Part shown: positions 52,442 through 61,786 of the stretch, one piece after another
How the letters are laid out: each line of letters begins with the position of its first letter
Position numbering within the stretch: position 1 is the first letter of the stretch
Origin: Polaromonas sp.
Lineage (GTDB): Bacteria > Pseudomonadota > Gammaproteobacteria > Burkholderiales > Burkholderiaceae_C
Direction: 5' to 3'
Assembly: GCF_029945925.1 (NCBI RefSeq)
Contig: NZ_JAQSDN010000070.1
Span: 31,388 to 95,387, forward strand
DNA: 64,000 nt
Position numbers and translations under genes: made by a program
The notes under the pieces: generated by a model
What the model was told of the DNA's origin: nothing
Databases searched by the model: none
What the model saw: the letters and a program-made list of their open reading frames with translations, nothing else

Positions 52442-53236
52442 ATGATGTCCGCCACCTGCATGCTTGCCGAAGTAGCCTCCGAATCCAGCGAACCTCTGTT
52501 TGAGCGGGTCAAGGTCACGCCTGCCTACCAGATGATTACCGGGGTCGTGGAAAAGCAGATTCTGAGCGGGAAGCTGTCGCCCGGCACCCTGCTGCCGACC
52601 GAGGTCGAGTTGGCCGAGCAGTTCGGCGTCAACCGCTCCACCGTGCGCGAGGCCATCCGCCAGCTGGAGCAGGAGGGTCTGGTCGAGCGCCGCAGCTCCA
52701 AGCGCCTGCAGGTCACGATGCCCGGCATTTATGACGCGGCCCCGCGCGCCGCGCGCTCGCTGATGCTGCAACAGGTCACCTTTGCCGAACTGTGGCAGGT
52801 TGCGGTGGTGCTCGAGCCCGAGGCCGCGCGTCTGGCGGCCCAGTCAGCAACAGCCGCGGACATCGAGCAGCTCGCGGCCAATGTGGATCGCCTGAAGGCG
52901 CACCACAAAAATGGCGGCTCCATGCAGGAGCACGCGCAAATCGACATCGAGTTTCATGCCACCGTGGCGCGCGCCTCCGGCAACCGGGTCTTGATGCTGG
53001 CGCGGGAGCCCATCAACCTGCTTTACCGTCCGTCCCTGACCAGGCTGCAGGCCGTCTTGCCGCAGTTGGAGCGACGCAATCTTGACGCCCACAAGCGCAT
53101 TTTCAAGGCCATTGCCGCAGGCGATGCCGGGCAGGCGCAGGAGTGGACGCGCAAGCACTTGATTGATTTCCAGCGTGGTTATACGCTGGCCAGGATTCCG
53201 ATGAACACGCCCATTGAGACGCATCACCTGGAGTAA
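52442..53236 (+). CDS. FadR-subfamily GntR transcriptional regulator
   Basis: A 264-residue regulator. The N-terminal winged helix (LPTEVELAEQFGVNRSTVRE, then AIRQLEQEGLVERRSSKRLQ, about 45-90) is GntR type. The C-terminal all-helical FCD domain has HAQIDIEFHATVARASGNRV with Asp and His typical of metal or carboxylate ligand binding. The start is ATG 52442 or 52445; both lie directly after the operator. It is followed at 56 bp by an ABC transporter operon and is presumably its repressor, responding to an organic acid. The ligand cannot be named. Confidence 0.88.
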   Translation: MMSATCMLAEVASESSEPLFERVKVTPAYQMITGVVEKQILSGKLSPGTLLPTEVELAEQFGVNRSTVREAIRQLEQEGLVERRSSKRLQVTMPGIYDAAPRAARSLMLQQVTFAELWQVAVVLEPEAARLAAQSATAADIEQLAANVDRLKAHHKNGGSMQEHAQIDIEFHATVARASGNRVLMLAREPINLLYRPSLTRLQAVLPQLERRNLDAHKRIFKAIAAGDAGQAQEWTRKHLIDFQRGYTLARIPMNTPIETHHLE

Positions 53237-53292
53237 CGGCGAGGCCTTGGCCCGACCGGTTTTTTTACCTGTTCAACCAATAGGAGACAACG

Positions 53293-54615
53293 ATGGAAAT
53301 CGCAGAAAAAAAATGGCAACGCCGCTTCCGGCCCCAGTGGCGTCATGCACTTTTCGCGACTGCCGTGGCGATCGCGGCGGCGCCGGCACTGGCACAGGAA
53401 ACCTTCAAGGTCGGCATCGTCAGCTTTCTTTCCGGCCAGGCGGCGGAAAGCTTCGGCGTGCCGGCGGTCAATGGCGCCAAGGTGCTCATTGATGCCTTCA
53501 ACAAGGGGCAGGCGCCCGCGCCCTACAACAAGCCCGGCTTTGCCGGGATGAAAATCGAAGCTGTGTATGTCGACGAAGCCGGCGGCGCGACCAAGCAGGT
53601 TCAGGAAATGCGCAACCTGTACGAGCGTGAGAAAGTCGATGCCGTTGTGGGATACGTCGGGTCCGGCGACTGTCTGGCCGTCGCCCCCGTCGCTGAAGAG
53701 ATGAAGCGGTTTCTCATCCTCTACGACTGCGGCACACCCCGCATCTTTGAGGAAAACAAATACCAGTACGTGTTCCGCACGGCATCCCATGCGACCATGG
53801 ACAACGTGGCGCTGGCCCGCTATCTGAAAATGCGCAATGTCAAGGTTGAGCGCTACAACCTGATCAACCAGGACTACGCCTGGGGTCAGGACTCGCGCAA
53901 GGACTTCGTGCTGTCGATGGAGCAGCTCTACAAGGGTGCCAAAGTCGAAGCCGACCTGCTGCCGAAGTTTGGCGCCGGCCAGTATGGCACCGAAATTTCC
54001 GCACTTTCCACCAAGCCGGCGGACATTCTGCACTCCAGCCTCTGGGGCGGCGACCTGCAAGCCTTCATCCTGCAAGCCAACGCCCGCGGCGTGTTCCAGA
54101 AGCAGCAGGGCGTGTTTTCAGCCGCAGACCACGTGCTGCCCGCCCTGGGGGACAAGATGCCCAATGGCGTCATCCTCGGCGCGCGTGGTGCCTATGGCCT
54201 GATGTCGCCGAAGTCAGCCCTGAATGACTGGTGGTTCAGCTTGTATGAGAAAGCCAACAACGTGTACCCGGTGCAGGCACCCTACCGCATGGCCCAGGCC
54301 TTGTTCGGACTCAAGGCTGCCGCAGAAAAGGCGATGGCGGCCAATGGCGGCAAAAAGCCGACGCAGGAACAGCTCGCCGCGGCACTGAAAGGCAGCCAGT
54401 GGGAATCCCCAGCCGGCACCATCCGGATGGCACTCGGCGACGGCCAGCAGGCGATTCAGGACACCGCCATCGGCAAGACCCGCTACGACGCCGCCCGCAA
54501 GATGGTGATGCTCGATGACATTCAGCGGTTCGGCGCTGCTTGCGTCAACCCGCCGGCCAACATGAAGAGCGAAGACTGGATCAAGGCCGGCTTCCCGGGC
54601 GCCAAGTGCCCGTGA
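53293..54615 (+). CDS. Periplasmic substrate-binding protein of a branched-chain-amino-acid-type ABC transporter
   Basis: A 440-residue type I periplasmic binding protein. A basic N-terminus and signal peptide (FATAVAIAAAPALAQ) precede KVGIVSFLSGQAAESFGVPA, the usual LivK-like opening. DAVVGYVGSGDCLAVAPVAE and LYDCGTPRIF line the cleft. The acceptor sites for alpha-amino groups (Ser-Thr pair of LivJ) are not evident, fitting a carboxylate or aromatic ligand rather than leucine. AGGAGA lies just before the ATG. First gene of a five-gene transporter set followed by an acyl-CoA ligase. Confidence 0.9.
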   Translation: MEIAEKKWQRRFRPQWRHALFATAVAIAAAPALAQETFKVGIVSFLSGQAAESFGVPAVNGAKVLIDAFNKGQAPAPYNKPGFAGMKIEAVYVDEAGGATKQVQEMRNLYEREKVDAVVGYVGSGDCLAVAPVAEEMKRFLILYDCGTPRIFEENKYQYVFRTASHATMDNVALARYLKMRNVKVERYNLINQDYAWGQDSRKDFVLSMEQLYKGAKVEADLLPKFGAGQYGTEISALSTKPADILHSSLWGGDLQAFILQANARGVFQKQQGVFSAADHVLPALGDKMPNGVILGARGAYGLMSPKSALNDWWFSLYEKANNVYPVQAPYRMAQALFGLKAAAEKAMAANGGKKPTQEQLAAALKGSQWESPAGTIRMALGDGQQAIQDTAIGKTRYDAARKMVMLDDIQRFGAACVNPPANMKSEDWIKAGFPGAKCP

Positions 54616-54656
54616 GTCCCGTAAACCCCTGATATTCAATTTTCTGCACGCTGCAC

Positions 54657-55553
54657 ATGAACCTGCTTCTCACCATATTGTTTGACGGCATCACCTATGC
54701 GTCATGGCTTTTCATCGTGGCGCTGGGGCTGACGCTTGTGTTCGGCGTGCTGAAAATCCTGAACATCGCCCACGGCAGCTTTTATGCCGTGGGCGCATAC
54801 GCTGGCGCCAGCCTGGTGGGCTGGATGCTGTCCATGCAGATGGCGCCGGCCTTCACCGTGGTCGCACTGTTTGCGGCGGCAGTGGGTGTTTCCGTCCTCC
54901 TGGCGCCCTTGACGGAGCGTGGCATTCTGAGAATGTTTTATGGCCGAGACGAAGTGCTGCTGGTACTGGTGACCTACGCGATGTTTTTGATGCTGGAAGA
55001 CCTCACCAAACTGCTGTGGGGCGTGAATCCCTATTACGTGTCGGACACCTACCAGGCCTTCGGCATCCTCAATATTGCCGGTCAATCGTACGTCGGCTAT
55101 GACGTGCTGCTGATCGGGCTCGCAATCGGATGCGGACTGCTCACCTGGTGGGTGCTCAACCGCACGCGTCAGGGCAAGATCGTGACGGCAGTCATTCACA
55201 GCGCGGAGGTGGCGTCCAGCATGGGTGTGAACGTGTCGCGGATTTATACCCTGGCTTTCATGGGCGGCGTTTTTTTTGCGGCGCTCGGGGGAGCGCTCAC
55301 GGCACCGATGATTTCAGTGCAGCCAGGCTTGAGCGTTGGCGTGATCATCGTGTCGTTTGCAGTGGTCATCATCGGCGGGCTTGGCAGCATCGAGGGGGCA
55401 GCCATAGGCGCATTGATCGTCGGGCTATCGCGAGCGACGGCTGTGCACATCTGGCCGCCGGCCGAACTGTTCAGCATCTACGTCGTGATGGCCGTGATCC
55501 TGATGTTCCGCCCCGAAGGAATGTTCCAGCGCATCCAGGCCCGCAAGATTTGA
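54657..55553 (+). CDS. ABC transporter permease, LivH type
   Basis: A 298-residue inner-membrane permease with about eight membrane segments. The family opening LTILFDGITYASWLFIVALG and GVLKILNIAHGSFYAVGAYA match LivH (typically LNFAHG). The coupling region GVNVSRIYTLAFMGGVFFAA and the C-terminal MAVILMFRPEGMFQ are conserved. It pairs with the LivM-type permease that follows after 40 bp to form the channel for the ligand delivered by the binding protein. Confidence 0.93.
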   Translation: MNLLLTILFDGITYASWLFIVALGLTLVFGVLKILNIAHGSFYAVGAYAGASLVGWMLSMQMAPAFTVVALFAAAVGVSVLLAPLTERGILRMFYGRDEVLLVLVTYAMFLMLEDLTKLLWGVNPYYVSDTYQAFGILNIAGQSYVGYDVLLIGLAIGCGLLTWWVLNRTRQGKIVTAVIHSAEVASSMGVNVSRIYTLAFMGGVFFAALGGALTAPMISVQPGLSVGVIIVSFAVVIIGGLGSIEGAAIGALIVGLSRATAVHIWPPAELFSIYVVMAVILMFRPEGMFQRIQARKI

Positions 55554-55593
55554 TGGCAAGCCGCCGTCCCTATAAAGCCCGGAGGATTTTGTC

Positions 55594-56553
55594 TTGATTG
55601 TTTCTTCTGCCAAGCGCGTTTTTCTGGTTTCTTTCCTGGTCTTTCTGCTGCTGCTCGGGCTCGGGCTGGTACTGCCCAAGTGGCTGGTTTTTTTGGGCAC
55701 CATTGCCCTGGCCAATGGTCTGGTGTCCCTCGGCATCATGCTGATGATGCGCAGCGGCGCGGTGCCCTTCGGCCAGGGACTGGTGTTTGCAGCCGGCGGC
55801 TACACCGCCGCGCTGCTGTTCAACCGGCTGGGCATCACCGACGCACTGGCACTGTCCGTGATGGGCGGGGTAGCGGCCTTTTTGGTCGCCCTGCCTTTTG
55901 CGCCCCTGCTGGCGCGCTACCGCGGCATTTTCTTTGCCATGCTGACGCTGGCGCTGTCGATGGTGTTGTACGGGATTCTGATGAAAACCGACGCACTGGG
56001 CGGCTCGGATGGCTTCAACGTCACGCGCCCGACCCTGTTCGGATTCAAACCCGAGGCGGCCCAGTCCACCCTGCTGCTGTGGGGCGTCACCTCGGGTGTC
56101 ACCTGCCTGATGGCCGGACTGGCGCGCCTCTATTGTGATTCCACGCGCGGCCTGCTGTCACTGGCGGTTCGGGAAAACGAACTGCGGGTGGAATACCTGG
56201 GCATGTCGGTCGTCAACATCGTGGCATGGAACTACCTGCTGGCTGCGTTTCTGGGAGGACTGGGCGGCGCATTGAGCGTGCTCGCACTCGGCCACATCGA
56301 CCCCAACTTCAGCTACTGGACAACCTCCGGCGAATTTGTCTTCGTGGCCATTCTGGCGGGTTACCAGAGCGTGACCGCTGTGCTCGTCAGCTCCTTGCTG
56401 CTGGAGCTGGTGCGTTCGTTCTCCAGCGCCTATTTCCCCAACACCTGGCAGCTGGCATTGGGCATCTTCCTGTTGCTGGTGATCCGTTTTCTGCCCGACG
56501 GACTGGGCTCGCAGATGTACCGGCTGCTTCCCAAACGCAACAACAAGGACTGA
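55594..56553 (+). CDS. ABC transporter permease, LivM type
   Basis: A 319-residue inner-membrane permease with about nine membrane segments. VSLGIMLMMRSGAVPFGQGL replaces the usual LSLGHGAF-like signature, a local departure from LivM. RYRGIFFAMLTLALSMVLYG and VRENELRVEYLGMSVVNIVA (coupling helix) fit the family, as does the C-terminal RFLPDGLGSQMYRL. The start codon is TTG at 55594, with GGAGG about ten bases upstream. Confidence 0.9.
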   Translation: MIVSSAKRVFLVSFLVFLLLLGLGLVLPKWLVFLGTIALANGLVSLGIMLMMRSGAVPFGQGLVFAAGGYTAALLFNRLGITDALALSVMGGVAAFLVALPFAPLLARYRGIFFAMLTLALSMVLYGILMKTDALGGSDGFNVTRPTLFGFKPEAAQSTLLLWGVTSGVTCLMAGLARLYCDSTRGLLSLAVRENELRVEYLGMSVVNIVAWNYLLAAFLGGLGGALSVLALGHIDPNFSYWTTSGEFVFVAILAGYQSVTAVLVSSLLLELVRSFSSAYFPNTWQLALGIFLLLVIRFLPDGLGSQMYRLLPKRNNKD

Positions 56554-56559
56554 GTCGCC

Positions 56560-57351
56560 GTGAACCCCGCCAAACAAGCTCTGTTGTCCGCCCAACACCT
56601 GAACCGCAGCTTCGGTGCCGTGGTCGCGGCATCCGACATCTCCATCGACATTGCCACCGGCGAGCGCCTTTGCCTGATCGGCAGCAACGGCGCCGGCAAG
56701 ACCACGTTCGTCAACATGATCACCGGTTACCTGAAACCGGCGTCGGGGCAGATCGTTCTGGACGGCGAAGACATCACCGCACTGGCCCCGCGGGAAATCA
56801 CGCGCCGGGGCGTGGCCCGGTCATTTCAGATTCCGCAGCTGTGCATGCACATGCCGGTGCTGGACAACATGCTGGCGTCGCTGCATTGCAGTCGCGGTGA
56901 ACGCTCGTTTCTGCGCTCGGGCCGAGAGCCCTCCGCCGTGGCCGAGTGCCTCAGCCTGCTGGAGCGTTTTGACCTGGCAAAACACGCGACGCGGCCCGTG
57001 ATGGAACTGCCGGGCGGCGTGCGCAAACTTCTGGACATTGCGATGGCGCTGACCGGACACCCCAAACTCCTGATGCTTGACGAACCCACCAGCGGTGTCA
57101 GCGCCGAGGAAAAATTCATGACCATGGACACGGTCATGAACGCGATTGACCGCGGCGCACAGGGCCGGCCGGTGACCGTGGTGTTTGTTGAACACGACAT
57201 GGACATCGTGGAGCGTTATGCCTCGCGCGTGATTGCTTTTTACAGCGGGCGCGTGATCGCTGACGGTTCTTCGTCGGTGGTGCTGGGGGACACCGAGGTG
57301 CAGCGCTACGTGACAGGCTCGGTGCGACCCACCGCGGAGGCTGCAGCATGA
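56560..57351 (+). CDS. ABC transporter ATP-binding protein, LivG type
   Basis: A 263-residue ATPase. Walker A is GSNGAGKTTFVN, Walker B KLLMLDEPTSGV and the H-loop VFVEHDMDIVERY. The ABC signature reads LPGGVRKLLDIAMAL, with Pro in place of Ser of the common LSGG. It starts with GTG or the following codons at 56560, seven bases after the LivM-type stop, and its end overlaps the next gene by four bases. Confidence 0.93.
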   Translation: MNPAKQALLSAQHLNRSFGAVVAASDISIDIATGERLCLIGSNGAGKTTFVNMITGYLKPASGQIVLDGEDITALAPREITRRGVARSFQIPQLCMHMPVLDNMLASLHCSRGERSFLRSGREPSAVAECLSLLERFDLAKHATRPVMELPGGVRKLLDIAMALTGHPKLLMLDEPTSGVSAEEKFMTMDTVMNAIDRGAQGRPVTVVFVEHDMDIVERYASRVIAFYSGRVIADGSSSVVLGDTEVQRYVTGSVRPTAEAAA

Positions 57352-57989
57352 TCCGGCTTTCGCAGGCCGTCGTGGCCATCCAGAACGTTGATGTGCTGCG
57401 GCAGTTTTCCATCACGGTGGAGCCCGGAAGTCTGGTCGGCCTCGTCGGACGCAACGGCGCCGGCAAAACCAGTGTCATGCGGACCATCATGGGCCATCTC
57501 GCGCTGCGCGAAGGAACTCTGCACTTTGGCGACGTGGACCTCAGCACCCTGGCCAGCCACGAGCGCGCCGCCCTGGGTATTGGTTACATGCCGGAAGACC
57601 GCGGGCTGGTGCCGGAGCTGACGGTTGAGGAAAACATCTGCCTGCCGCTTTGGGTGTCACCCAGCCTGCGTGTTTCCGAACGCCTGGAACTGGTCTACTC
57701 GATCTTGCCGGAACTCGTTGAAATGCGCACGCGCAAAGCCCTGCTGTTGTCCGGTGGGCAGCAAAAGCTGGTCGCGCTGGCCCGCGCACTGGCGGTGGGC
57801 ACGCGCCTGTTGTTGCTGGACGAACCCTTTGAGGGCGTGGCACCCGCATTGTCGCAAAGGCTCTCGGAGGTCGTGGGGAAAATGCGCGGCAGCGGTCTCT
57901 CGGTACTGATCAGTCAATCGGACCTGAACCACTCGCGCCACCTGCTCGACACTGAAATTGTGATCGAGCGTGGCGCAAACGGGCATTGA
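57348..57989 (+). CDS. ABC transporter ATP-binding protein, LivF type
   Basis: A 213-residue ATPase, slightly shorter than the usual LivF (about 235). Walker A is GRNGAGKTSVMR, the signature LLLSGGQQKLVALARAL is canonical, Walker B is RLLLLDEPFEGV. The H-loop position reads LISQSDLNHSR with no His at the expected place (Gln-Ser), so ATP hydrolysis at one site may depend on the LivG partner. It overlaps LivG by four bases. Confidence 0.9.
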   Translation: MIRLSQAVVAIQNVDVLRQFSITVEPGSLVGLVGRNGAGKTSVMRTIMGHLALREGTLHFGDVDLSTLASHERAALGIGYMPEDRGLVPELTVEENICLPLWVSPSLRVSERLELVYSILPELVEMRTRKALLLSGGQQKLVALARALAVGTRLLLLDEPFEGVAPALSQRLSEVVGKMRGSGLSVLISQSDLNHSRHLLDTEIVIERGANGH

Positions 57990-58005
57990 ACCCGCGGCGG
58001 CACCC

Positions 58006-59670
58006 ATGGACACCCGCAGCACCACGCTGACACATTGGCAGTTGCACGCCCCGCAGGTGTTGCGGCGCGAGGCCCATTTCGATTCGCGCGTCGTCGTCTG
58101 CTTCGCTTCCCGCCCTCCGGGGCTTTCCACAATGATGCATGAGGCCGCGGCGCGCCATCCGCAAGCCGAGGCGCTGGTGGACGGTGATCAGCGCTGGACC
58201 TGGCGGCAGCTGGAAGACGCCGGCTTGCGCATTGCCCAGGGCCTGCAGCGCCTGGGAGTGAAACCGGGTGACCGGGTGGCGCTGCTGATGGGCAATCGGG
58301 CAGAGTTCGTGCTGGCGCTGTATGGCATTGCGCAGCTCGGTGCGGTGGCGGTACCCATGAGCACGCGGGACTCGGCCAAGGGCATCGGCTTCATCCTCCA
58401 TCAGTGCGGGGCGCGGGCCGTGATTGCGCAGGCCGACCTGGCGCGCCTGCTGCCAACGCAACTCGACGACGGCACGCCGATCATTCAGGTGCTGTGCACC
58501 GGCGCCGACGGGTCTGAAGCCCCGAAGACCATGCTGTCAACAGCGTGGAACAGCCTTCTGGATCCATCGCTGGCCACCTTATGGCGTGAGGGTGAGGCCG
58601 AGGAAGCACCCGCCATCATTCTCTACACCTCGGGTACCACGGGGCAGCCCAAAGGCGCGGTCATCACGCACTTCAATGTGGTTCACTCGGCCCTGCACTA
58701 CCAGACCTGTCTGAGCCTGGAGGCCGGCGAACGCGCGGTGCTGGCGGTGCCCGGCTCGCATGTGACCGGCATCATCGCCATCGTTGCGGCCATGGGCGCG
58801 ATCGCCGGATGTGTGATCATCCTGCGCGAGTTCAAGGCGGGGGCATTTCTGCAATTGGCCGCGCGCGAACGCATGAGTTACACCCTCATGGTGCCGGCCA
58901 TGTATGCGTTATGCCTGCGCGAACCCGGATTCACCACACTCGATCTGAGCGCCTGGCGCCTGGGCGGGTTCGGTGGCGCCCCCATGCCTGAGAGCACCAT
59001 CGGGCAGTTGGAGCGGCATTGCCCGACCGTGCAGCTTTTCAATGCCTACGGCGCCACGGAAACCACCTCTCCGGCCACCATCACGCCGCCCGGTTCGCGG
59101 GTACTGGACGCGGTAGGCGTCGCCCTGCCCTGCGCAGACATCCGCATCATGGACGACGAAGGCCGCGAAGTGCCGCCTGGCGAGAGCGGCGAAGTCTGGA
59201 TTGGCGGGCCGATGGTGGTTCCCCGTTACTGGAACAATCCGCAAGCCACCGTGCTGTCGTTTTGTGGTGGTTACTGGAAATCAGGCGATATCGGCACCCT
59301 GGATGTGGACGGCTTTCTGCGCATCCACGACCGCAAGAAAGACATGATCAACCGGGGCGGCTACAAGGTGTTCTCCGTCGAGGTGGAAAACTGCCTGATG
59401 GGACACCCCCGCGTGCTGGAGGCCGCTACCGTCGGCGTGCCCTGCCCGGTTCTGGGTGAACGGGTCCATGCGTTTGTGTTTGTGCATGCCAGCGCCGGCG
59501 GTGTGTCCGGCGAGGCGCTCGCGGAAGAGCTCAAGGACCTGTGCCGCCGTGACCTGGCGGACTACAAGGTACCCGATGCGATCAGCATCATGCCGTCGCC
59601 GTTGCCCCGCAACGCCAACGGCAAGCTCCTCAAGCGAGAATTGCGCGAGCGCCTGCTTTCAGCGAACTGA
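58006..59670 (+). CDS. AMP-dependent acyl-CoA synthetase (class I adenylate-forming)
   Basis: A 554-residue ligase that activates a carboxylic acid with ATP and CoA. Motifs are the P-loop ILYTSGTTGQPKGAVITHFN, the A5 motif FNAYGATETTSPATI, WKSGDIGTLDVDGFLRIHDR (A7/A8 hinge) and KDMINRGGYKVFSVEVENCL. The catalytic Lys is in NANGKLLKRELRERL. The start is ATG 58006; a GTG at 57970 in frame overlaps the previous gene. Its place after the transporter suggests it activates the imported acid. Substrate could be an aryl or medium-chain carboxylate. Confidence 0.92.
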   Translation: MDTRSTTLTHWQLHAPQVLRREAHFDSRVVVCFASRPPGLSTMMHEAAARHPQAEALVDGDQRWTWRQLEDAGLRIAQGLQRLGVKPGDRVALLMGNRAEFVLALYGIAQLGAVAVPMSTRDSAKGIGFILHQCGARAVIAQADLARLLPTQLDDGTPIIQVLCTGADGSEAPKTMLSTAWNSLLDPSLATLWREGEAEEAPAIILYTSGTTGQPKGAVITHFNVVHSALHYQTCLSLEAGERAVLAVPGSHVTGIIAIVAAMGAIAGCVIILREFKAGAFLQLAARERMSYTLMVPAMYALCLREPGFTTLDLSAWRLGGFGGAPMPESTIGQLERHCPTVQLFNAYGATETTSPATITPPGSRVLDAVGVALPCADIRIMDDEGREVPPGESGEVWIGGPMVVPRYWNNPQATVLSFCGGYWKSGDIGTLDVDGFLRIHDRKKDMINRGGYKVFSVEVENCLMGHPRVLEAATVGVPCPVLGERVHAFVFVHASAGGVSGEALAEELKDLCRRDLADYKVPDAISIMPSPLPRNANGKLLKRELRERLLSAN

Positions 59671-59684
59671 ACCAACCAGGAAAA

Positions 59685-61223
59685 TCAGGCGGTGCCGCCC
59701 ACGGTCAGGCCGTCAATGCGCAGGGTGGGCTGGCCCACGCCCACCGGCACGCTCTGGCCTTCCTTGCCGCAGGTGCCGACGCCGCTGTCGAGCTGCAGGT
59801 CGTTGCCCATCATGGTGACGCGGGTCAGCGCATCCGGGCCGTTGCCGACAATGGTGGCGCCCTTGACCGGGTACAAAATTTTGCCGTTTTCGACCCAGAA
59901 AGCTTCGCTCGCGGAGAACACGAATTTGCCAGAGGTGATGTCAACCTGGCCGCCGCCGAAATTGGTGGCGTACAGGCCTTTTTTGATGCTGGCGACAATT
60001 TCTTCCGGCGCCTTGTCGCCGCCCAGCATGTAGGTGTTGGTCATGCGCGGCATGGGCACATGGGCATAACTTTCGCGGCGGCCGTTGCCGGTGGGCTTGA
60101 CGCCGGACAGGCGCGCATTGAGCGAGTCCTGGATGTAGCCCTTGAGGATGCCGTCCTCGATCAGCACGTTGCGCTGGCTGGCGTTGCCCTCGTCATCGAC
60201 ATTGAGCGAGCCGCGCCGGTCGGCAATCGTGCCGTCGTCCAGCACGGTCACGCCCTTGGCCGCCACGCGTTCACCGATGCGGCCGGAAAACGCGCTGGAA
60301 CCCTTGCGGTTGAAGTCGCCTTCCAGGCCGTGGCCGATGGCCTCGTGCAGCAGGATGCCGGGCCAGCCGGGGCCCAGCACCACGGTCATTTCGCCGGCTG
60401 GGGCCGGACGCGCCTCGAGGTTGGACAGGGCCGCGGTCACCGCGTCGTTGACGTATTCGTTGATCTGAGCCTCGTCGAAATAAGCCAGGCCAAAACGCCC
60501 GCCGCCGCCGCCCGAACCCATTTCGCGGCGGCTCACGCCAGCGACTTTTTTCTCGGCGATCACGGTGACCGACAGGCGCACCAGCGGCCGCACGTCGGCG
60601 GCCAGCGTGCCGTCGGCGCGCGCGACCATCACCACGTCGTATTCGCTGGCCAGGCCGGCCATGACCTGCACGATGCGCGGGTCTTTGGCCTTGGCGAGTT
60701 TTTCCACACGCTCGAGCAGCTTGACCTTGGCTGTGCTGCCCAGCGTCGCGATCGGGTCCATGTCCTGGTACAGCGAGCGGCCGGGCGCAACCTTGCGCGC
60801 CGGCACCTTGACGCGGCCGGCGCGGGTGGCCGCCGAGATCGTGCGCACGGTGCGCGCCGCGTCGAGCAGCGAGGCCTCGGAGATGTCGTCGGAGTAGGCA
60901 AACGCGGTTTTTTCACCGCTGACCGCACGCACGCCCACGCCCTGGTCGATGCTGAAGGAGCCGGTCTTGACGATGCCTTCTTCCAGGCTCCAGCCTTCGC
61001 TGCGCGTGTACTGGAAATACAGGTCGGCGTCATCCACGCCGTGCGAGGTGATCTCCCCCAGAGCCCGGCTCAAATGGGCCTCGGTGAGCCCGAAAGGCGC
61101 CAGCAGCAGCTTTTGCGCGATCGCCAGCCGCTCCGACGTGGCGTCGGCATGGGGACGGGCGGCGCGTGCACCGGTAAAGGCTGGCTTGCGGGCGGAGGCC
61201 GGCGAGGATTTGAGTGAGGTCAT
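59685..61223 (-). CDS. tldD: Metalloprotease TldD
   Basis: Subunit of the TldD/TldE protease that degrades unfolded peptides and processes modified peptides. The 512-residue protein carries the zinc motif HEAIGHGLEGDF, with Cys in SGVGTCGKEGQSVPVGVGQP near the C-terminus as third ligand. GSGGGGGRFGLAYFDE and LVEDGILKGYIQDS-type segments complete the fold. The start at 61223 (MTSLKSSPASARKPAF) is taken; an upstream ATG at 61277 adds 18 unlikely residues. It is convergent with the ligase gene. tldE is not in the window. Confidence 0.95.
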   Translation of the reverse strand: MTSLKSSPASARKPAFTGARAARPHADATSERLAIAQKLLLAPFGLTEAHLSRALGEITSHGVDDADLYFQYTRSEGWSLEEGIVKTGSFSIDQGVGVRAVSGEKTAFAYSDDISEASLLDAARTVRTISAATRAGRVKVPARKVAPGRSLYQDMDPIATLGSTAKVKLLERVEKLAKAKDPRIVQVMAGLASEYDVVMVARADGTLAADVRPLVRLSVTVIAEKKVAGVSRREMGSGGGGGRFGLAYFDEAQINEYVNDAVTAALSNLEARPAPAGEMTVVLGPGWPGILLHEAIGHGLEGDFNRKGSSAFSGRIGERVAAKGVTVLDDGTIADRRGSLNVDDEGNASQRNVLIEDGILKGYIQDSLNARLSGVKPTGNGRRESYAHVPMPRMTNTYMLGGDKAPEEIVASIKKGLYATNFGGGQVDITSGKFVFSASEAFWVENGKILYPVKGATIVGNGPDALTRVTMMGNDLQLDSGVGTCGKEGQSVPVGVGQPTLRIDGLTVGGTA

Positions 61224-61321
61224 GCGGTCATTGTAGGCAGTCTGACCCGGCCCCGCCCCTGCAAGGCTTCTGTCCACCGGGACGGGCAGACGCCCAAAAC
61301 ACCGGCCACTTCAGGCGACGA

Positions 61322-61656
61322 TCAGGCGCTCAGGTCGCTGGTCGCCGCACCCGGCCCGTTGGTTTTGCATGATTCGATGCCGTTGTCGCGCGCGGCGGCG
61401 CTGGCGTACATCTGGCTCTGGGCGATCACCTGGTTGTTGCCGGCGCGCAGGGTGAAATAGGGCGACCCGTCCTTGCCGTCCAGGCGCACATACCTGGCGT
61501 CGTCCGCGGCATTTTTTTGACCGATTCGATGCCTGCCAGGGCGCTGGCCTTGGTGTCGTACATCTCGCTGGCCAAAATGGTCTGCCCGTTGCCCGCCAGC
61601 AGCGAGAAAAAATACTTGTCGTTTTTGGATTTCTTGAGTTCGAATTTGCCAGCCAT
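61322..61656 (-). pseudogene. YegP/DUF1508 family gene with homopolymer frameshift
   Basis: AAGGAG precedes an ATG at 61656 opening MAGKFELKKSKNDKYFFSLL and LASEMYDTKASALAGIESV, the first DUF1508 repeat. The coding strand then has seven A (61512-61518). Eight would continue in frame as KKN-AADDARYVRLDGKDG, YFTLRAGNNQVIAQSQMYAS and GIESCKTNGPG to a TGA at 61322-61324, the second DUF1508 repeat. The locus is 335 bp, one short of a 111-residue gene. It could be a real mutation, a sequencing error, or a site where slippage restores the protein. Confidence 0.8.
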
Positions 61657-61786
61657 CAGGATTCTCCTTGGGAAAAAGGGATTACAAGCGCTTGCCCTTC
61701 CCTGTAGCCGACCCCAGGCTGGAGCGCAAGAACTTGTTCCTGGGTCGCTGCACGCCGTGCGCCGGCCCCGGGCTGCCCGGCGCGGC

